DNA of 64,000 nt from PMG-095 sp049324695. GTDB lineage: Bacteria > Myxococcota_A > Polyangia > Polyangiales > Polyangiaceae. A model generated the notes under the pieces. It was not told the DNA's origin and made no database searches. It was given only the letters and a program-made list of their open reading frames with translations. Below are positions 40,761 through 49,486 of this stretch, one piece after another. The position numbers and the translations under genes were made by a program. The stretch lies in the NCBI GenBank assembly GCA_049324695.1, contig JBMOMJ010000054.1, positions 1 through 64,000 of the forward strand, written 5' to 3'. Each line of letters starts with the position of its first letter. The stretch's first letter is position 1.

Positions 40761-43142
40761 ATGAAATGGGTGTATACACTCGGACGTGCAGGGGCGACAT
40801 TCTGTCTCTTGCTCGTGACGGCAAGCTGTGGAAGGACCACACAGTCGAGCGGCGCGGGCGGTAACTCGGGGCAATCGTCCACGCAAAGTGGCGGAGCGAA
40901 GGCGAACGGTTTCGGGGGCGCGTCGAGCGGAGCAGGCGGAAACGGAGCCGCGGGCGCACCGACCAACGTGTACGTTGATGAGGTGCGCGCCCAGCGTGCC
41001 GACAAGATCGACCTTCTCTTCATGATCGACAATTCGATTTCGATGGCGGACAAGCAGGCCGTCTTGGGTGACGCCGTGGGTGCACTGCTGAACCGACTCG
41101 TGACCCCGCTTTGCTTGCACGACGGCACACCCACCGGGACCGCTGCCGATGCAAATGGTGTTTGCCCGATTGGAGCGCCGGAGTTTCAGCCCGTTCGAGA
41201 CATCCACATCGGCGTGGTGAGCTCGAGCTTGGGCGGGCACGGCAGCCAAACTTGCTCAGACCCGCAAGGCGATGATCACGGCCAATTGCTCCCGTTGCTG
41301 CGACCAGACCCGATGTATCCGATTGCAACCTGGGACAAAAGCGGATTTCTTTACTGGGATCCGGGCGCGAAGGGAACGCCAGCGGGCGCCAGCAACGTAA
41401 CTCAGTTGCAGACAGACTTCCGCAACATGATCCTCGCCGTCGGGCAGACAGGCTGTGGCTTCGAATCAAGCCTGGAAGGTTGGTACCGCTTTCTCGTCGA
41501 TCCGCAGCCGATCATTTCGACGCCTCAGGTCACCGATGCGACGGTGACGCGACCTGTGTATAGCGCTGACCTGACTTCGAACCCAGTGCTGCAACAGCGC
41601 GCGCGCTTCTTGCGGCCGGACTCGATGGTCGTCGTCGTGATGCTGTCGGACGAAAACGACTGCTCTATCATCGACAGTGGGCAGGGCTGGCTGGTGGGGC
41701 AGCAGACGCTCAACGGCCAAAGCTTCCGTTTTCCCAATGCGACCAGCGTGTGTGAGACGAACCCGAACGACAGGTGTTGCAGTTCGTGTCTTGCGCAGCC
41801 TATGGCGGGTTGTCCCAGCCCGATCGACGACATGAGCTGCCAGCAGGCCAGGTACCTGACTGCCCCTGAAGACGCGCTCAACCTTCGCTGCTATCGTCAG
41901 AAGGAGCGCTTCGGTGTCGATCTGTTGTACCCAATCCAGCGCTACATCGAGGGGCTGACCAGCTCCGAGATCACTAACCGAGACGGCGCACTCGTGAAAA
42001 ACCCGCTGTTCTCGAGCACGAGCGGCATCTCACGCGACCGCTCTCTCGTTTACTTGGTCGGTATCGTCGGCGTGCCCTGGCAAGACATCGCAGTGGACGT
42101 AAACGCCGCCAGCCTTCGATACAAGAGCTACGCCGATATCGATTGGGACCTCTTGCTGGGCGCGCCCGGGAACGCGAACACACCGCCAACTCCTCCCGGG
42201 GACAAGCTCATGTTCGAGACCAGCACCGACCGCACGCAGCTGTTCGGCGCAGCTCTCCACCCCGTCATCGGCGCTCTCGGGGCGCTTGTACCTTCCAGCG
42301 CGGTGGGCCGCCCCAACCTCATCAACGGGCACGAGACTAACATCAAAAGGAACGACGACCTGCAATACGCGTGCATTTTTCAACTGCCTACGCCACGCCC
42401 GAACTGCACGGGCGCCGGCTGCGACTGCGACGTCGACGGCCAAGACTACAATCGCTCCGTGTGCGACGGCAGCACGCAGGTGTACGCGAAAGCTTACCCG
42501 GGCGTGCGCGAACTCGAAGTGCTCAAGGGCTTCGGCGCGCTGAGCGGTGGCAACTCGGTGGTTGCCTCCATCTGTCCGAAGATCTTGAGCGGAAGCAAAA
42601 CTGACCCGAGCTACGGCTACAACCCGGCTATCTCCGCCGTCGTGGATCGTTTGAAGGAGCGGCTGAGTCCACGTTGTATGCCGCGCACCCTAACCAAGGA
42701 GCCGACAGGGCAAATTGCCTGTGCCGTACTGGAAGTGAAGGCGGCGACCTTGGGCCAAGCGTGCACATGTGACGCGACAGCGCGACGGGGCTTACCCGCG
42801 GAATCGACCCGCGCCGTGGTCCTGCGTCAGCTGCAGAACGACGGATACTGCGGAGGGACCGTGCCGACTTCCTGCGAACAGATGTGCGTGTGCGAAATCG
42901 AGCAATACGCTGCAGACGAGCTACGCGTCTGCCAAACCGTGCCGAACGAGCCAGCCGACATGCCGCCTGGCTTCTGCTACGTCGATCCAGCGCAGGCGAG
43001 CGATGCCGCGGATGCCGCGGCAGAAGCGGCTTTGGTGGCGAACTGCCCTGCCGGCCAGAAGCGACTCTTACGCTTTCTCGGGGCCGAAACTCCGGCGAGC
43101 GGCGCGGTCACGATGATCGCGTGTGAGTCCCTCGGGCCATGA
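40761..43142 (+). CDS. Large vWA-like lipoprotein
   Basis: A 793-residue exported lipoprotein. ATG 40761 gives KWVYTLGRAGATFCLLLVTASC with the lipidation Cys; a TTG 9 bases upstream is less likely. Ser/Gly-rich linker to ~residue 70; vWA-type core from ~85 with LLFMIDNSISMADKQ (metal site DxSxS), VGVVSSSLGGHG-like strand HIGVVSSSLGG, and VVVVMLSDENDCSI. Many Cys pairs (NDRCCSSC, CTCDATARRG, EQMCVCEIE). This large myxobacterial surface family has no assigned function; vWA proteins usually bind partner proteins. Single gene, convergent with the GH5-like gene 15 bp away. Confidence 0.85.
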   Translation: MKWVYTLGRAGATFCLLLVTASCGRTTQSSGAGGNSGQSSTQSGGAKANGFGGASSGAGGNGAAGAPTNVYVDEVRAQRADKIDLLFMIDNSISMADKQAVLGDAVGALLNRLVTPLCLHDGTPTGTAADANGVCPIGAPEFQPVRDIHIGVVSSSLGGHGSQTCSDPQGDDHGQLLPLLRPDPMYPIATWDKSGFLYWDPGAKGTPAGASNVTQLQTDFRNMILAVGQTGCGFESSLEGWYRFLVDPQPIISTPQVTDATVTRPVYSADLTSNPVLQQRARFLRPDSMVVVVMLSDENDCSIIDSGQGWLVGQQTLNGQSFRFPNATSVCETNPNDRCCSSCLAQPMAGCPSPIDDMSCQQARYLTAPEDALNLRCYRQKERFGVDLLYPIQRYIEGLTSSEITNRDGALVKNPLFSSTSGISRDRSLVYLVGIVGVPWQDIAVDVNAASLRYKSYADIDWDLLLGAPGNANTPPTPPGDKLMFETSTDRTQLFGAALHPVIGALGALVPSSAVGRPNLINGHETNIKRNDDLQYACIFQLPTPRPNCTGAGCDCDVDGQDYNRSVCDGSTQVYAKAYPGVRELEVLKGFGALSGGNSVVASICPKILSGSKTDPSYGYNPAISAVVDRLKERLSPRCMPRTLTKEPTGQIACAVLEVKAATLGQACTCDATARRGLPAESTRAVVLRQLQNDGYCGGTVPTSCEQMCVCEIEQYAADELRVCQTVPNEPADMPPGFCYVDPAQASDAADAAAEAALVANCPAGQKRLLRFLGAETPASGAVTMIACESLGP

Positions 43143-43157
43143 TCAGCACACGAGAAA

Positions 43158-44384
43158 TCATCGTCTGCGAAACTTCGCGGCGGCTTGCTCGAGGATACCG
43201 TTCGGGCTCCCCAACGGGTCACTCGCTCGCAAGTCGAAGCTGTAGCCGGGGATGCGCCAGTCGGGATAGTAGTCATAGACCAAAGCACCGACGAAGCCGT
43301 GGTCATAAGCGGCGTCGAGCTTTGCGCTGAAACGCGCGGCCCGCCGTGAAAGTGCGGCCGAGCTCTGGTCTTCGAGCTCGGCCGCCATTGCTCCGATGAA
43401 AATCGGCTTCCCCAGAGTACGCGCGATCTCGTAGCTCGTCCGCTCGAAATCCGTGAGCGCTTGGTCGGCTGCGCCGAAGTCGTGCACGTCGACCAAGTCA
43501 ACGGTGGAATGGGTGTGGAGCTGGGCGTAGTTGGAGTTGGTGCCCTGATTGTTTGTGGCGCGTGAGTAGCCATTGTTGACACCGATCGCAATGAGGTGGT
43601 TCGGGTCGTGCACGCGAATCAGGGTCGTCATTTGGCGAACGAACGCATCTAGCGAGGCGAAATCCTCCGAGCCAGCCTCGTGCAGGAGTTCCCACGCCAA
43701 GATGGTCGGTTCGTTCTGGAAGTGCTCCACGAGTCGCTCCACGTATTCGGAGTAGGACAGCTCGTAGCCGTTGTACGGGGCCAGGTACCCGGACTTGAAC
43801 CAGTCGTCATTGCGGCCGCCGCGAGTGCAGTCGGGGTGTTGGTTCTCGAGCACGAAAATCAGGCGAACACCAGCGCGTCGCGCATGCGTAACCAGTCGAC
43901 TAAAGGCGCTATACTCGACTCCGCTGGAACCCGCGTAACTCTGGAATGCCCACACGCGCAGCACACCGACGCCGAGTGTAGCCATGTCATCGAAAATGCG
44001 TGTTGCCGCGCTTTCGCCATCGGGAAGCTCGGAAATTTTGCAGCCATCGGGTGCCCAGGCCGCGCCCCAGCTGTTGGTCCCGGCGAAGCGATAAGGCTGA
44101 TTGCGCAACGACAACGCTGGGCCCGTCCGGCGCACGAAGGGATCTCCGTTGGTGCATGAGATGGCTGGACAGTTCGGGTCTTCGGACACACACCCGACGC
44201 GATTCGGTTGTACGCTGCAGGAGTTCTGCATATCGGCGCGACAGTCTTCTTCGCTGGTCCACGCCGCGCAGGGATCACTCGCACTGCTCCCATCGCGCGG
44301 CGCTCCGATGGGATCGGCAAATTGCTCGCTGCAGCCGAGTGCGAGGAGGCACAGCGCGACACTGAGCCAGCGAATCGTGTTCAT
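43158..44384 (-). CDS. GH5-like lipoprotein (mannanase/cellulase fold), catalytic residues altered
   Basis: A 408-residue lipoprotein; ATG 44384 overlaps the upstream stop (ATGA) and gives NTIRWLSVALCLLALGC. Cys-rich linker to ~95, then a (beta/alpha)8 GH5-type domain: YRFAGTNSWGAAW, DDMATLGVGVLRVWAF, RRAGVRLIFVLENQHPDC, ILAWELLHEAGSED, IRVHDPNHLIAIGVNNGY, and GKPIFIGAMAAELED. GH5 enzymes need an acid/base in an NE pair and a nucleophile Glu in a 'GE' at the last strand. Here the first is HE and the second position is Ala, so it may bind rather than cleave its polysaccharide. Last gene of sigma module 2. Confidence 0.8.
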   Translation of the reverse strand: MNTIRWLSVALCLLALGCSEQFADPIGAPRDGSSASDPCAAWTSEEDCRADMQNSCSVQPNRVGCVSEDPNCPAISCTNGDPFVRRTGPALSLRNQPYRFAGTNSWGAAWAPDGCKISELPDGESAATRIFDDMATLGVGVLRVWAFQSYAGSSGVEYSAFSRLVTHARRAGVRLIFVLENQHPDCTRGGRNDDWFKSGYLAPYNGYELSYSEYVERLVEHFQNEPTILAWELLHEAGSEDFASLDAFVRQMTTLIRVHDPNHLIAIGVNNGYSRATNNQGTNSNYAQLHTHSTVDLVDVHDFGAADQALTDFERTSYEIARTLGKPIFIGAMAAELEDQSSAALSRRAARFSAKLDAAYDHGFVGALVYDYYPDWRIPGYSFDLRASDPLGSPNGILEQAAAKFRRR

Positions 44385-45481
44385 GGCGACCACTCCAAAC
44401 CCAACGCGGCGTTCAGGCTCGGCTGCCCCACGCGAGTGATTTCACGCCCGGCGAACCGCACGGTGGTATCGGGTAGAGACCAGCCGAGCGTGAACGTGGC
44501 CAAAACGCGCAAATTCGTGTTCAAACGCAGCGCACCGCCTGCGCGTAACCACGGGCCCCAAGTCCAGCGCCGCGACGCCTGACTCAAGTACGGCTGCTCG
44601 GCGTAGCCACGGAGCCACACGTGTTCGAGCTGCGCGCCCACCCCCACCCCCGCGCTGAAACGTCGACTGCGCAACGACTCGAGCCACGACCCAGCGCGGT
44701 AGGAGTTCATCGAAACATCCACCGCGCCTTCGCTGCGCCGCAAGGTGCCTGCGGATACCGGCCGCGAAATCTCCGCCAGCAGCGACCAGTGCTCGTGCAT
44801 GTGCCAACCGGCGGAAACCCAGCCTGCGGTTCCCAAACCAAAAGGCGGAGAGCTGGCGAGCGCAAAACCTCCGGTCAGCACCGCCTTCGAAGCTCGACGC
44901 TCCATTCCTGCCGCTTCCGAAGCGACCAACTCTGCACGAGCTTGCCGATGTACTGGGGCGCTCTGCCCCTCGCGCGCAGCCTGAAGCTCCAGACGCGCGG
45001 CGCGCAGGAGCTCCACCGTTCGCGTGGCGACCAACTCTGCGGAAGCAGGGTCTTGTCGCGCTTCGATTGGTAAACTCTGATGAATCAGATCTGGACTGCG
45101 CGCACCGACGATGACGAGATCGACTTGTCCCGAGCGCGCCGGGCGGATCTCGATGGCTGCGATCGCGTGCGGCTCGCGCAACTCTTCAGCCAGCGCTCGC
45201 TTGGGGTTCTCGCTACGGATTTGGACGTCGAAGCCCAGCGCTTCGAGCTCTTGTTGCAAACGCCGCGCTAACGCAGAACCTTCCGGATCCACGAGCACGA
45301 CAGTGGGATTGGCTGGATTTGTGGGATTCTGACGTGCTGGTTCAGCAACATCGGCTTGTGCTGCGGCACGATTTGGTAGGAAGCAAGTTGCGAGCTGCAA
45401 GGCTGCAAGGAATGCCCAACGCTTGCGTACGCGACCGTCGCAGTCGCTGCTAGGGCAACAGGGACCGTGCGAGCGCCGCAT
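44381..45481 (-). CDS. Exported protein of sigma module 2, barrel-like C-terminus
   Basis: A 366-residue protein. ATG 45481 overlaps the upstream FecR gene by 32 bp; the n-region is long before the hydrophobic WAFLAALQLATCFLPNRAAAQA. Residues ~55-180: periplasmic domain with VVLVDPEGSALARRLQQELEALG and a coiled helix. About 185-366: strands of outer-membrane-barrel type (GWVSAGWHMHEHWSLLAEIS, FSAGVGVGAQLEHVWLRGY, LRVLATFTLGWSLPD). Layout matches the 37735 product. Coupled at both ends to its neighbours. Confidence 0.65.
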   Translation of the reverse strand: MRRSHGPCCPSSDCDGRVRKRWAFLAALQLATCFLPNRAAAQADVAEPARQNPTNPANPTVVLVDPEGSALARRLQQELEALGFDVQIRSENPKRALAEELREPHAIAAIEIRPARSGQVDLVIVGARSPDLIHQSLPIEARQDPASAELVATRTVELLRAARLELQAAREGQSAPVHRQARAELVASEAAGMERRASKAVLTGGFALASSPPFGLGTAGWVSAGWHMHEHWSLLAEISRPVSAGTLRRSEGAVDVSMNSYRAGSWLESLRSRRFSAGVGVGAQLEHVWLRGYAEQPYLSQASRRWTWGPWLRAGGALRLNTNLRVLATFTLGWSLPDTTVRFAGREITRVGQPSLNAALGLEWSP

Positions 45482-46688
45482 GCGGTCCGTCAGGATAGCG
45501 CGCTAGATAATCGCGCGCTGCTCTTTCCGTGGCAACGCGATCACCAGCTGCACGCACCGATTCGATGTAACGACCCGCTGCTTCGCGCGCCAAACTCCCG
45601 TTGGGTCGTTCACGCATACTGGTGGAGAACCAGCGCGCCGCCTCGGCATACGCGTGCTTTTGATCGAATGCCACCTTACCAAGGGCAAATGCGGCCGCCG
45701 AACTTCTAGCGTCACGCGGAAAACGTCGACGCAGCGAGAGCAACGCTTCGTTCACGCGCTCCGGCCGATTCGACACACGCGCAGCATCACCCAGCGCAAG
45801 CAGCTCCGCGGCACTCGCCATGTCGCACACTTTTTTGAAGCCAACACGTTCAGCGTTTGCAAACGCCGCCCGCAGTTCCCCGCGCTTCAGCAGCTCTTTC
45901 CAATCGGGGGCCGCTCTCACCGCGCTCACATCGATGGCGGCCGGCGCGGGCGCTAAATTCTGCGCGAGCGGCAACGCTTCACGCGCGTCATCCATCTCGA
46001 GCGCGACCGCTTGTTCGCGCGTCACGGCACTCACGTGATTGGGCGCGCTGGTCAGCTCCAGCCGATTGTCCGAGACCGAAACCAGCAACCTTTCACCAGC
46101 GCCAACCGCTCGCTCCGAACCCGCAATCGAGCCGGAAACCCGCACACTTCCTTCGCTGACCGCGATCGAGAACTCTTCGTTCAGCGGATTCCAGCTCATG
46201 TCGAAGCGCGTGCCGGTGACACGCACACTCAGAGGCCCCGCAACCATGAACCAAGCGCTGTGGCCGGTATGCACCACGTCGGCGTGCAAGCTGCCACTTT
46301 CCAAAGCGATGCGGGCACCTTCACGACTGACGTCGACCACGCGCGCCTTGGAGGATCGCTCTAACCGCAACGCCGTGCCATCCGAAAAATTCAACGACAC
46401 CGGCTTGGTACCAGCAGCAAGCCAGGCGTCGACTCCGCCGTCTCTGCCATTTACGGTGAACGTGAGGCGCCCCCAGTCGCGAGAACCGATGAGCAACACG
46501 AGCACAGCCATCACGCCGCATGCTGCAGCCCACCCCCAATGCCAATGAGCTTTGCCCGGCGCGGCCGCGTTCTCCAAGAAAGCTCGCCTTGCTTGCTCAA
46601 CGGCTCTCTGGCGCCCCGCGCTCGCCCGATCGAGCGTTTGCGCGACTTCATGCCCCAAGCGCTCGATGGTTTCTACTGGCTCTTCCAT
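45450..46688 (-). CDS. FecR-domain transmembrane anti-sigma regulator
   Basis: A 412-residue protein: cytosolic N-terminus (~45 residues, IERLGHEVAQTLDRASAGRQ), one membrane helix about 50-67 (WAAACGVMAVLVLLIG), then a FecR domain about 85-205 (VSLNFSDGTALRLERSSKARVV, SLHADVVHTGHSAWFMVAGPLSVRVTGTRFDMSW, split by loops). A C-terminal helical TPR-like part about 270-412 (LLALGDAARVSNRPERVNEALLSL, AFALGKVAFDQKHAYAEAARWF). Typical cell-surface-signalling partner: it sequesters the sigma factor until an envelope signal arrives. Overlaps the sigma gene by 16 bp. Confidence 0.9.
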   Translation of the reverse strand: MEEPVETIERLGHEVAQTLDRASAGRQRAVEQARRAFLENAAAPGKAHWHWGWAAACGVMAVLVLLIGSRDWGRLTFTVNGRDGGVDAWLAAGTKPVSLNFSDGTALRLERSSKARVVDVSREGARIALESGSLHADVVHTGHSAWFMVAGPLSVRVTGTRFDMSWNPLNEEFSIAVSEGSVRVSGSIAGSERAVGAGERLLVSVSDNRLELTSAPNHVSAVTREQAVALEMDDAREALPLAQNLAPAPAAIDVSAVRAAPDWKELLKRGELRAAFANAERVGFKKVCDMASAAELLALGDAARVSNRPERVNEALLSLRRRFPRDARSSAAAFALGKVAFDQKHAYAEAARWFSTSMRERPNGSLAREAAGRYIESVRAAGDRVATERAARDYLARYPDGPHAALARSLLP

Positions 46689-47374
46689 CGTCCACCTCTT
46701 TCAAGCCAATCAGCCAGCATCGGATTTTGTTTTGCCGCGGCTACGAAGCGCGTCTGTGCGCGCAATATTCGGCGTTTGGCCGTAGACAGCGAAACGCCGA
46801 GCACCTCAGCCACCTCGATGAGCTCCATCGCTTCGATGAAGCGCAACGTAAACGCTACCCGTTGCTCACTCGGAAAGCGCTCCAAAATTGCGTACACAGC
46901 GCGCACGGCGTGCGCAGCCTGCGGATCGATCCCTGCCGCGATTGGTTCGTTGCGCGACTCGTCGGCTTCATCCACGAAGGGACGTAGCCACGCGCGGCGC
47001 GCACGAGCACGCAACACCTTGTGCGCCGTGCGAGACGCCACACCGAACAACCACTGCTTGAGCGCGCTCGGTTCGTTCAACGTGTGGAGTGACGCAAACG
47101 CGCGCGTGTACGTCTCCTGCAAAATGTCGGCAAAATCGCGATCGAAGCCTAAAATGTGAGTAAGCAAGCGCTCCACGTCGTTCACATAACGATTGAAGAA
47201 CTCGGCTTTCGCACCGGGTCGACCTTCGCGAACCGCGGCAACCAAGGCGGCGTCGTCACCAGAGAACGCAACCGGCAGCACCACGAGAGAAGATGCCGAC
47301 GTCCTGCCGTGATTGAAGCGCATGAACTCGTGTTCTGAAACGACAAGGCACGTTGGTGCAACATCAGTCCCCAC
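46673..47374 (-). CDS. ECF-family RNA polymerase sigma factor (module 2)
   Basis: A 233-residue sigma factor; ATG 47374, with ATG 47323 (MRFNHGRTS) as an alternative. Region 2 about residues 55-100: FFNRYVNDVERLLTHILGFD, then DILQETYTRAFASLH. Region 4 about 165-220: LERFPSEQRVAFTLRFIEAMEL, then VAEVLGVSLSTAKRRILRAQ. Heads a four-gene operon with overlapping junctions (sigma, FecR, exported protein, GH5-like lipoprotein). The 250 bp between it and the divergent DUF1592 gene must contain both promoters. Confidence 0.95.
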   Translation of the reverse strand: MGTDVAPTCLVVSEHEFMRFNHGRTSASSLVVLPVAFSGDDAALVAAVREGRPGAKAEFFNRYVNDVERLLTHILGFDRDFADILQETYTRAFASLHTLNEPSALKQWLFGVASRTAHKVLRARARRAWLRPFVDEADESRNEPIAAGIDPQAAHAVRAVYAILERFPSEQRVAFTLRFIEAMELIEVAEVLGVSLSTAKRRILRAQTRFVAAAKQNPMLADWLERGGRWKSQ

Positions 47375-47624
47375 TCGCGATCGGCGAGGCTCACTTTTTT
47401 TGCGAGCGGTTGAAGGTTATCGTGATCTCTGATCCACGCAGAATTCAGATCCGCGCAGAATTCAGCGGCAGCTACTGCGTGAGCGCAGAGACACAACTGC
47501 CAATGAGTTCAATTGTGTGAGCCGTGTGCGCGACATGCGGGGACTAGTGTCTCGCCGCGGTCGTGTTCTCACCCGCGGGCTCGATCGTCAGCCATCGAGA
47601 TCGAGCGTTTCGGAAAGGACGCAC

Positions 47625-49460
47625 ATGCTGAATTCAGCGCGCGCATTGCTCCGCCAGCACTCTTCGTACGCACTCGTTCTCGCCTGCATGGCGTCCGCCT
47701 GCGCTGCAGAGATCGTCGATGACTCGAATTCTCGACCGGGCGCAAGCGGTGGATCGGCCGGCAAATCGAGCGGCTCCAGCAGCGGTGGCTCAAACAACCC
47801 CGGCGCGGGGGGCAGCAGCAACCCCAGCAACGCGGGGATGGGCAACGGCAATGGCGGGAACAACACGGGCAGCGGAGGCACCACCAACAACAACGGCAGC
47901 GGAGGTAACGCTGGTGTGCCCAATACGCCGGCGTGCACTCCGCCCGCCAACGTGCCGTTTCGTGTCATGACGCGACTGAATCGCGCCGAGTACGACAACA
48001 CCGTGCGCGACCTGCTTGGCGATACCAGCCACTTGGCACTCACCGCGCTGCCGGCGGACTACGGTGATGGCGCGTTCGACAACAACGCCGCCGCACTCAC
48101 GATTGACCCCGCTCGCGTCGAAAAGTACGCGGACTTGGCGCAAACGCTGGCTGAACGTGCACTCGCCGCGAATAGCCCGGGGCGCAAGTTGGTGCTCACC
48201 TGCACCACGACGGACGACTCCTGTGCCCGACAGATTGCGACGAACTTCGGCGCGCGCGCCTGGCGACGTCCGCTCACCTCCAGCGAAGTCGACGGCCTAT
48301 TCGGGCTGTACAGCACCGCACGCAGCAAAGGATTCTCCTTCGATCAGGGCATCGAAGCGTTGGTCTCGGGCGCACTAATGGCACCCGACTTCTTGTTCCG
48401 GCCGGAGATCGATCCAACGCTCGACTCGCCACAGACACACGATGTGTCTCCCTACGAGCTGGCGTCGCGCCTCTCCTACTTCTTGTGGAGCACCATGCCG
48501 GATGCGACGCTGATCAGCGCGGCCGCCAATGGTCAGCTCGCAACCGCAGATCAGGTGCGCCAGCAAGCGCAACGCATGTGGGCGGACGGCAAGGCCGAAG
48601 CTTTCGTGGCGCGTTTTCCCGGGCTGTGGTTGCGCACCGGCAACGTCACCATCGCGAAGGAACCTGGAGAAGACGTGTACCCGGAGTTCGACGCAGCGCT
48701 CAAGTCGGCGATGGAGGCCGAAACCGCGCGCTTCATGCGCGACATGGTCACCGGCGACGTCGATTTCCTCAACCTGCTCGACGCCAAGTACACGTACGTG
48801 AATCAGCGTCTGGCGACGTTCTACGGAATTTCAGGCCAATTCGGCAGTGATCTGACGCGCGTCGAATTGACGAACAACACGCAACGCGGTGGCATTCTGA
48901 CCCACGCCTCGATGCTGACGGTGACCTCGCCGTCCGAGCGCACGTCCCCAGTACTTCGCGGGCAATGGGTGCTCTCGCGCCTCCTCGCGACACCAGCGCC
49001 GCCGCCGCCCGAAGACGTCCCGCAGATCGATGCCACCCCCAGCAGCGGTCAGCAATCGATGCGTCAGCGACTCGCGCTGCACCGCGCCGATCCGGTGTGC
49101 GCGGGCTGCCACAACATGATGGATCCGATCGGCCTCGGCCTCGAGAACTACGACGGCATCGGCAAGTGGCGCACGCTCGATAACGGTGTAGCCATCGACG
49201 CATCGGGCAAACTCACGACCGGCGAATCCTTCAACGGCGCGCTTCAACTTGCGAGCATCCTCAAAACCGATGCCCGCGTGCCACGTGCGATCGTGCAGTA
49301 CCTGGTGTCCTACGCGCTCGGCCGCGAGGTGGGCGCTGACGACCAGTGCCTGATCGATTCGCTCACACAAGGTTTTCAGCAAGACAATCGCCGCTTGCCG
49401 GCATTGGTTTTGCGTGTTGCCACGATTGATTGGATGCGCAAGCGACGCGGCGCGCAGTGA
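47625..49460 (+). CDS. DUF1592 multi-domain secreted protein with CxxCH
   Basis: A 611-residue exported protein. ATG 47625 has GGAAAGGA 10 bases upstream and gives a signal sequence ending LACMASAC (possible lipoprotein); the earlier in-frame starts are less likely. Gly/Asn-rich linker to ~105. Then, in order, DUF1587 (RVMTRLNRAEYDNTVRDLLG), DUF1595 (FGARAWRRPLTSSEVD), DUF1592 (YELASRLSYFLWSTMPDATL), DUF1588 (RGGILTHASMLTVTS … DPVCAGCHNMMDPIG) and DUF1585 at the end. The CAGCH motif could bind heme c. Known from Planctomycetes and myxobacteria next to DUF1552; role unproven, probably extracellular electron transfer or polymer oxidation. Confidence 0.9.
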   Translation: MLNSARALLRQHSSYALVLACMASACAAEIVDDSNSRPGASGGSAGKSSGSSSGGSNNPGAGGSSNPSNAGMGNGNGGNNTGSGGTTNNNGSGGNAGVPNTPACTPPANVPFRVMTRLNRAEYDNTVRDLLGDTSHLALTALPADYGDGAFDNNAAALTIDPARVEKYADLAQTLAERALAANSPGRKLVLTCTTTDDSCARQIATNFGARAWRRPLTSSEVDGLFGLYSTARSKGFSFDQGIEALVSGALMAPDFLFRPEIDPTLDSPQTHDVSPYELASRLSYFLWSTMPDATLISAAANGQLATADQVRQQAQRMWADGKAEAFVARFPGLWLRTGNVTIAKEPGEDVYPEFDAALKSAMEAETARFMRDMVTGDVDFLNLLDAKYTYVNQRLATFYGISGQFGSDLTRVELTNNTQRGGILTHASMLTVTSPSERTSPVLRGQWVLSRLLATPAPPPPEDVPQIDATPSSGQQSMRQRLALHRADPVCAGCHNMMDPIGLGLENYDGIGKWRTLDNGVAIDASGKLTTGESFNGALQLASILKTDARVPRAIVQYLVSYALGREVGADDQCLIDSLTQGFQQDNRRLPALVLRVATIDWMRKRRGAQ

Positions 49461-49486
49461 GCATCACGCAGCCCTTTGGAGCTTCA

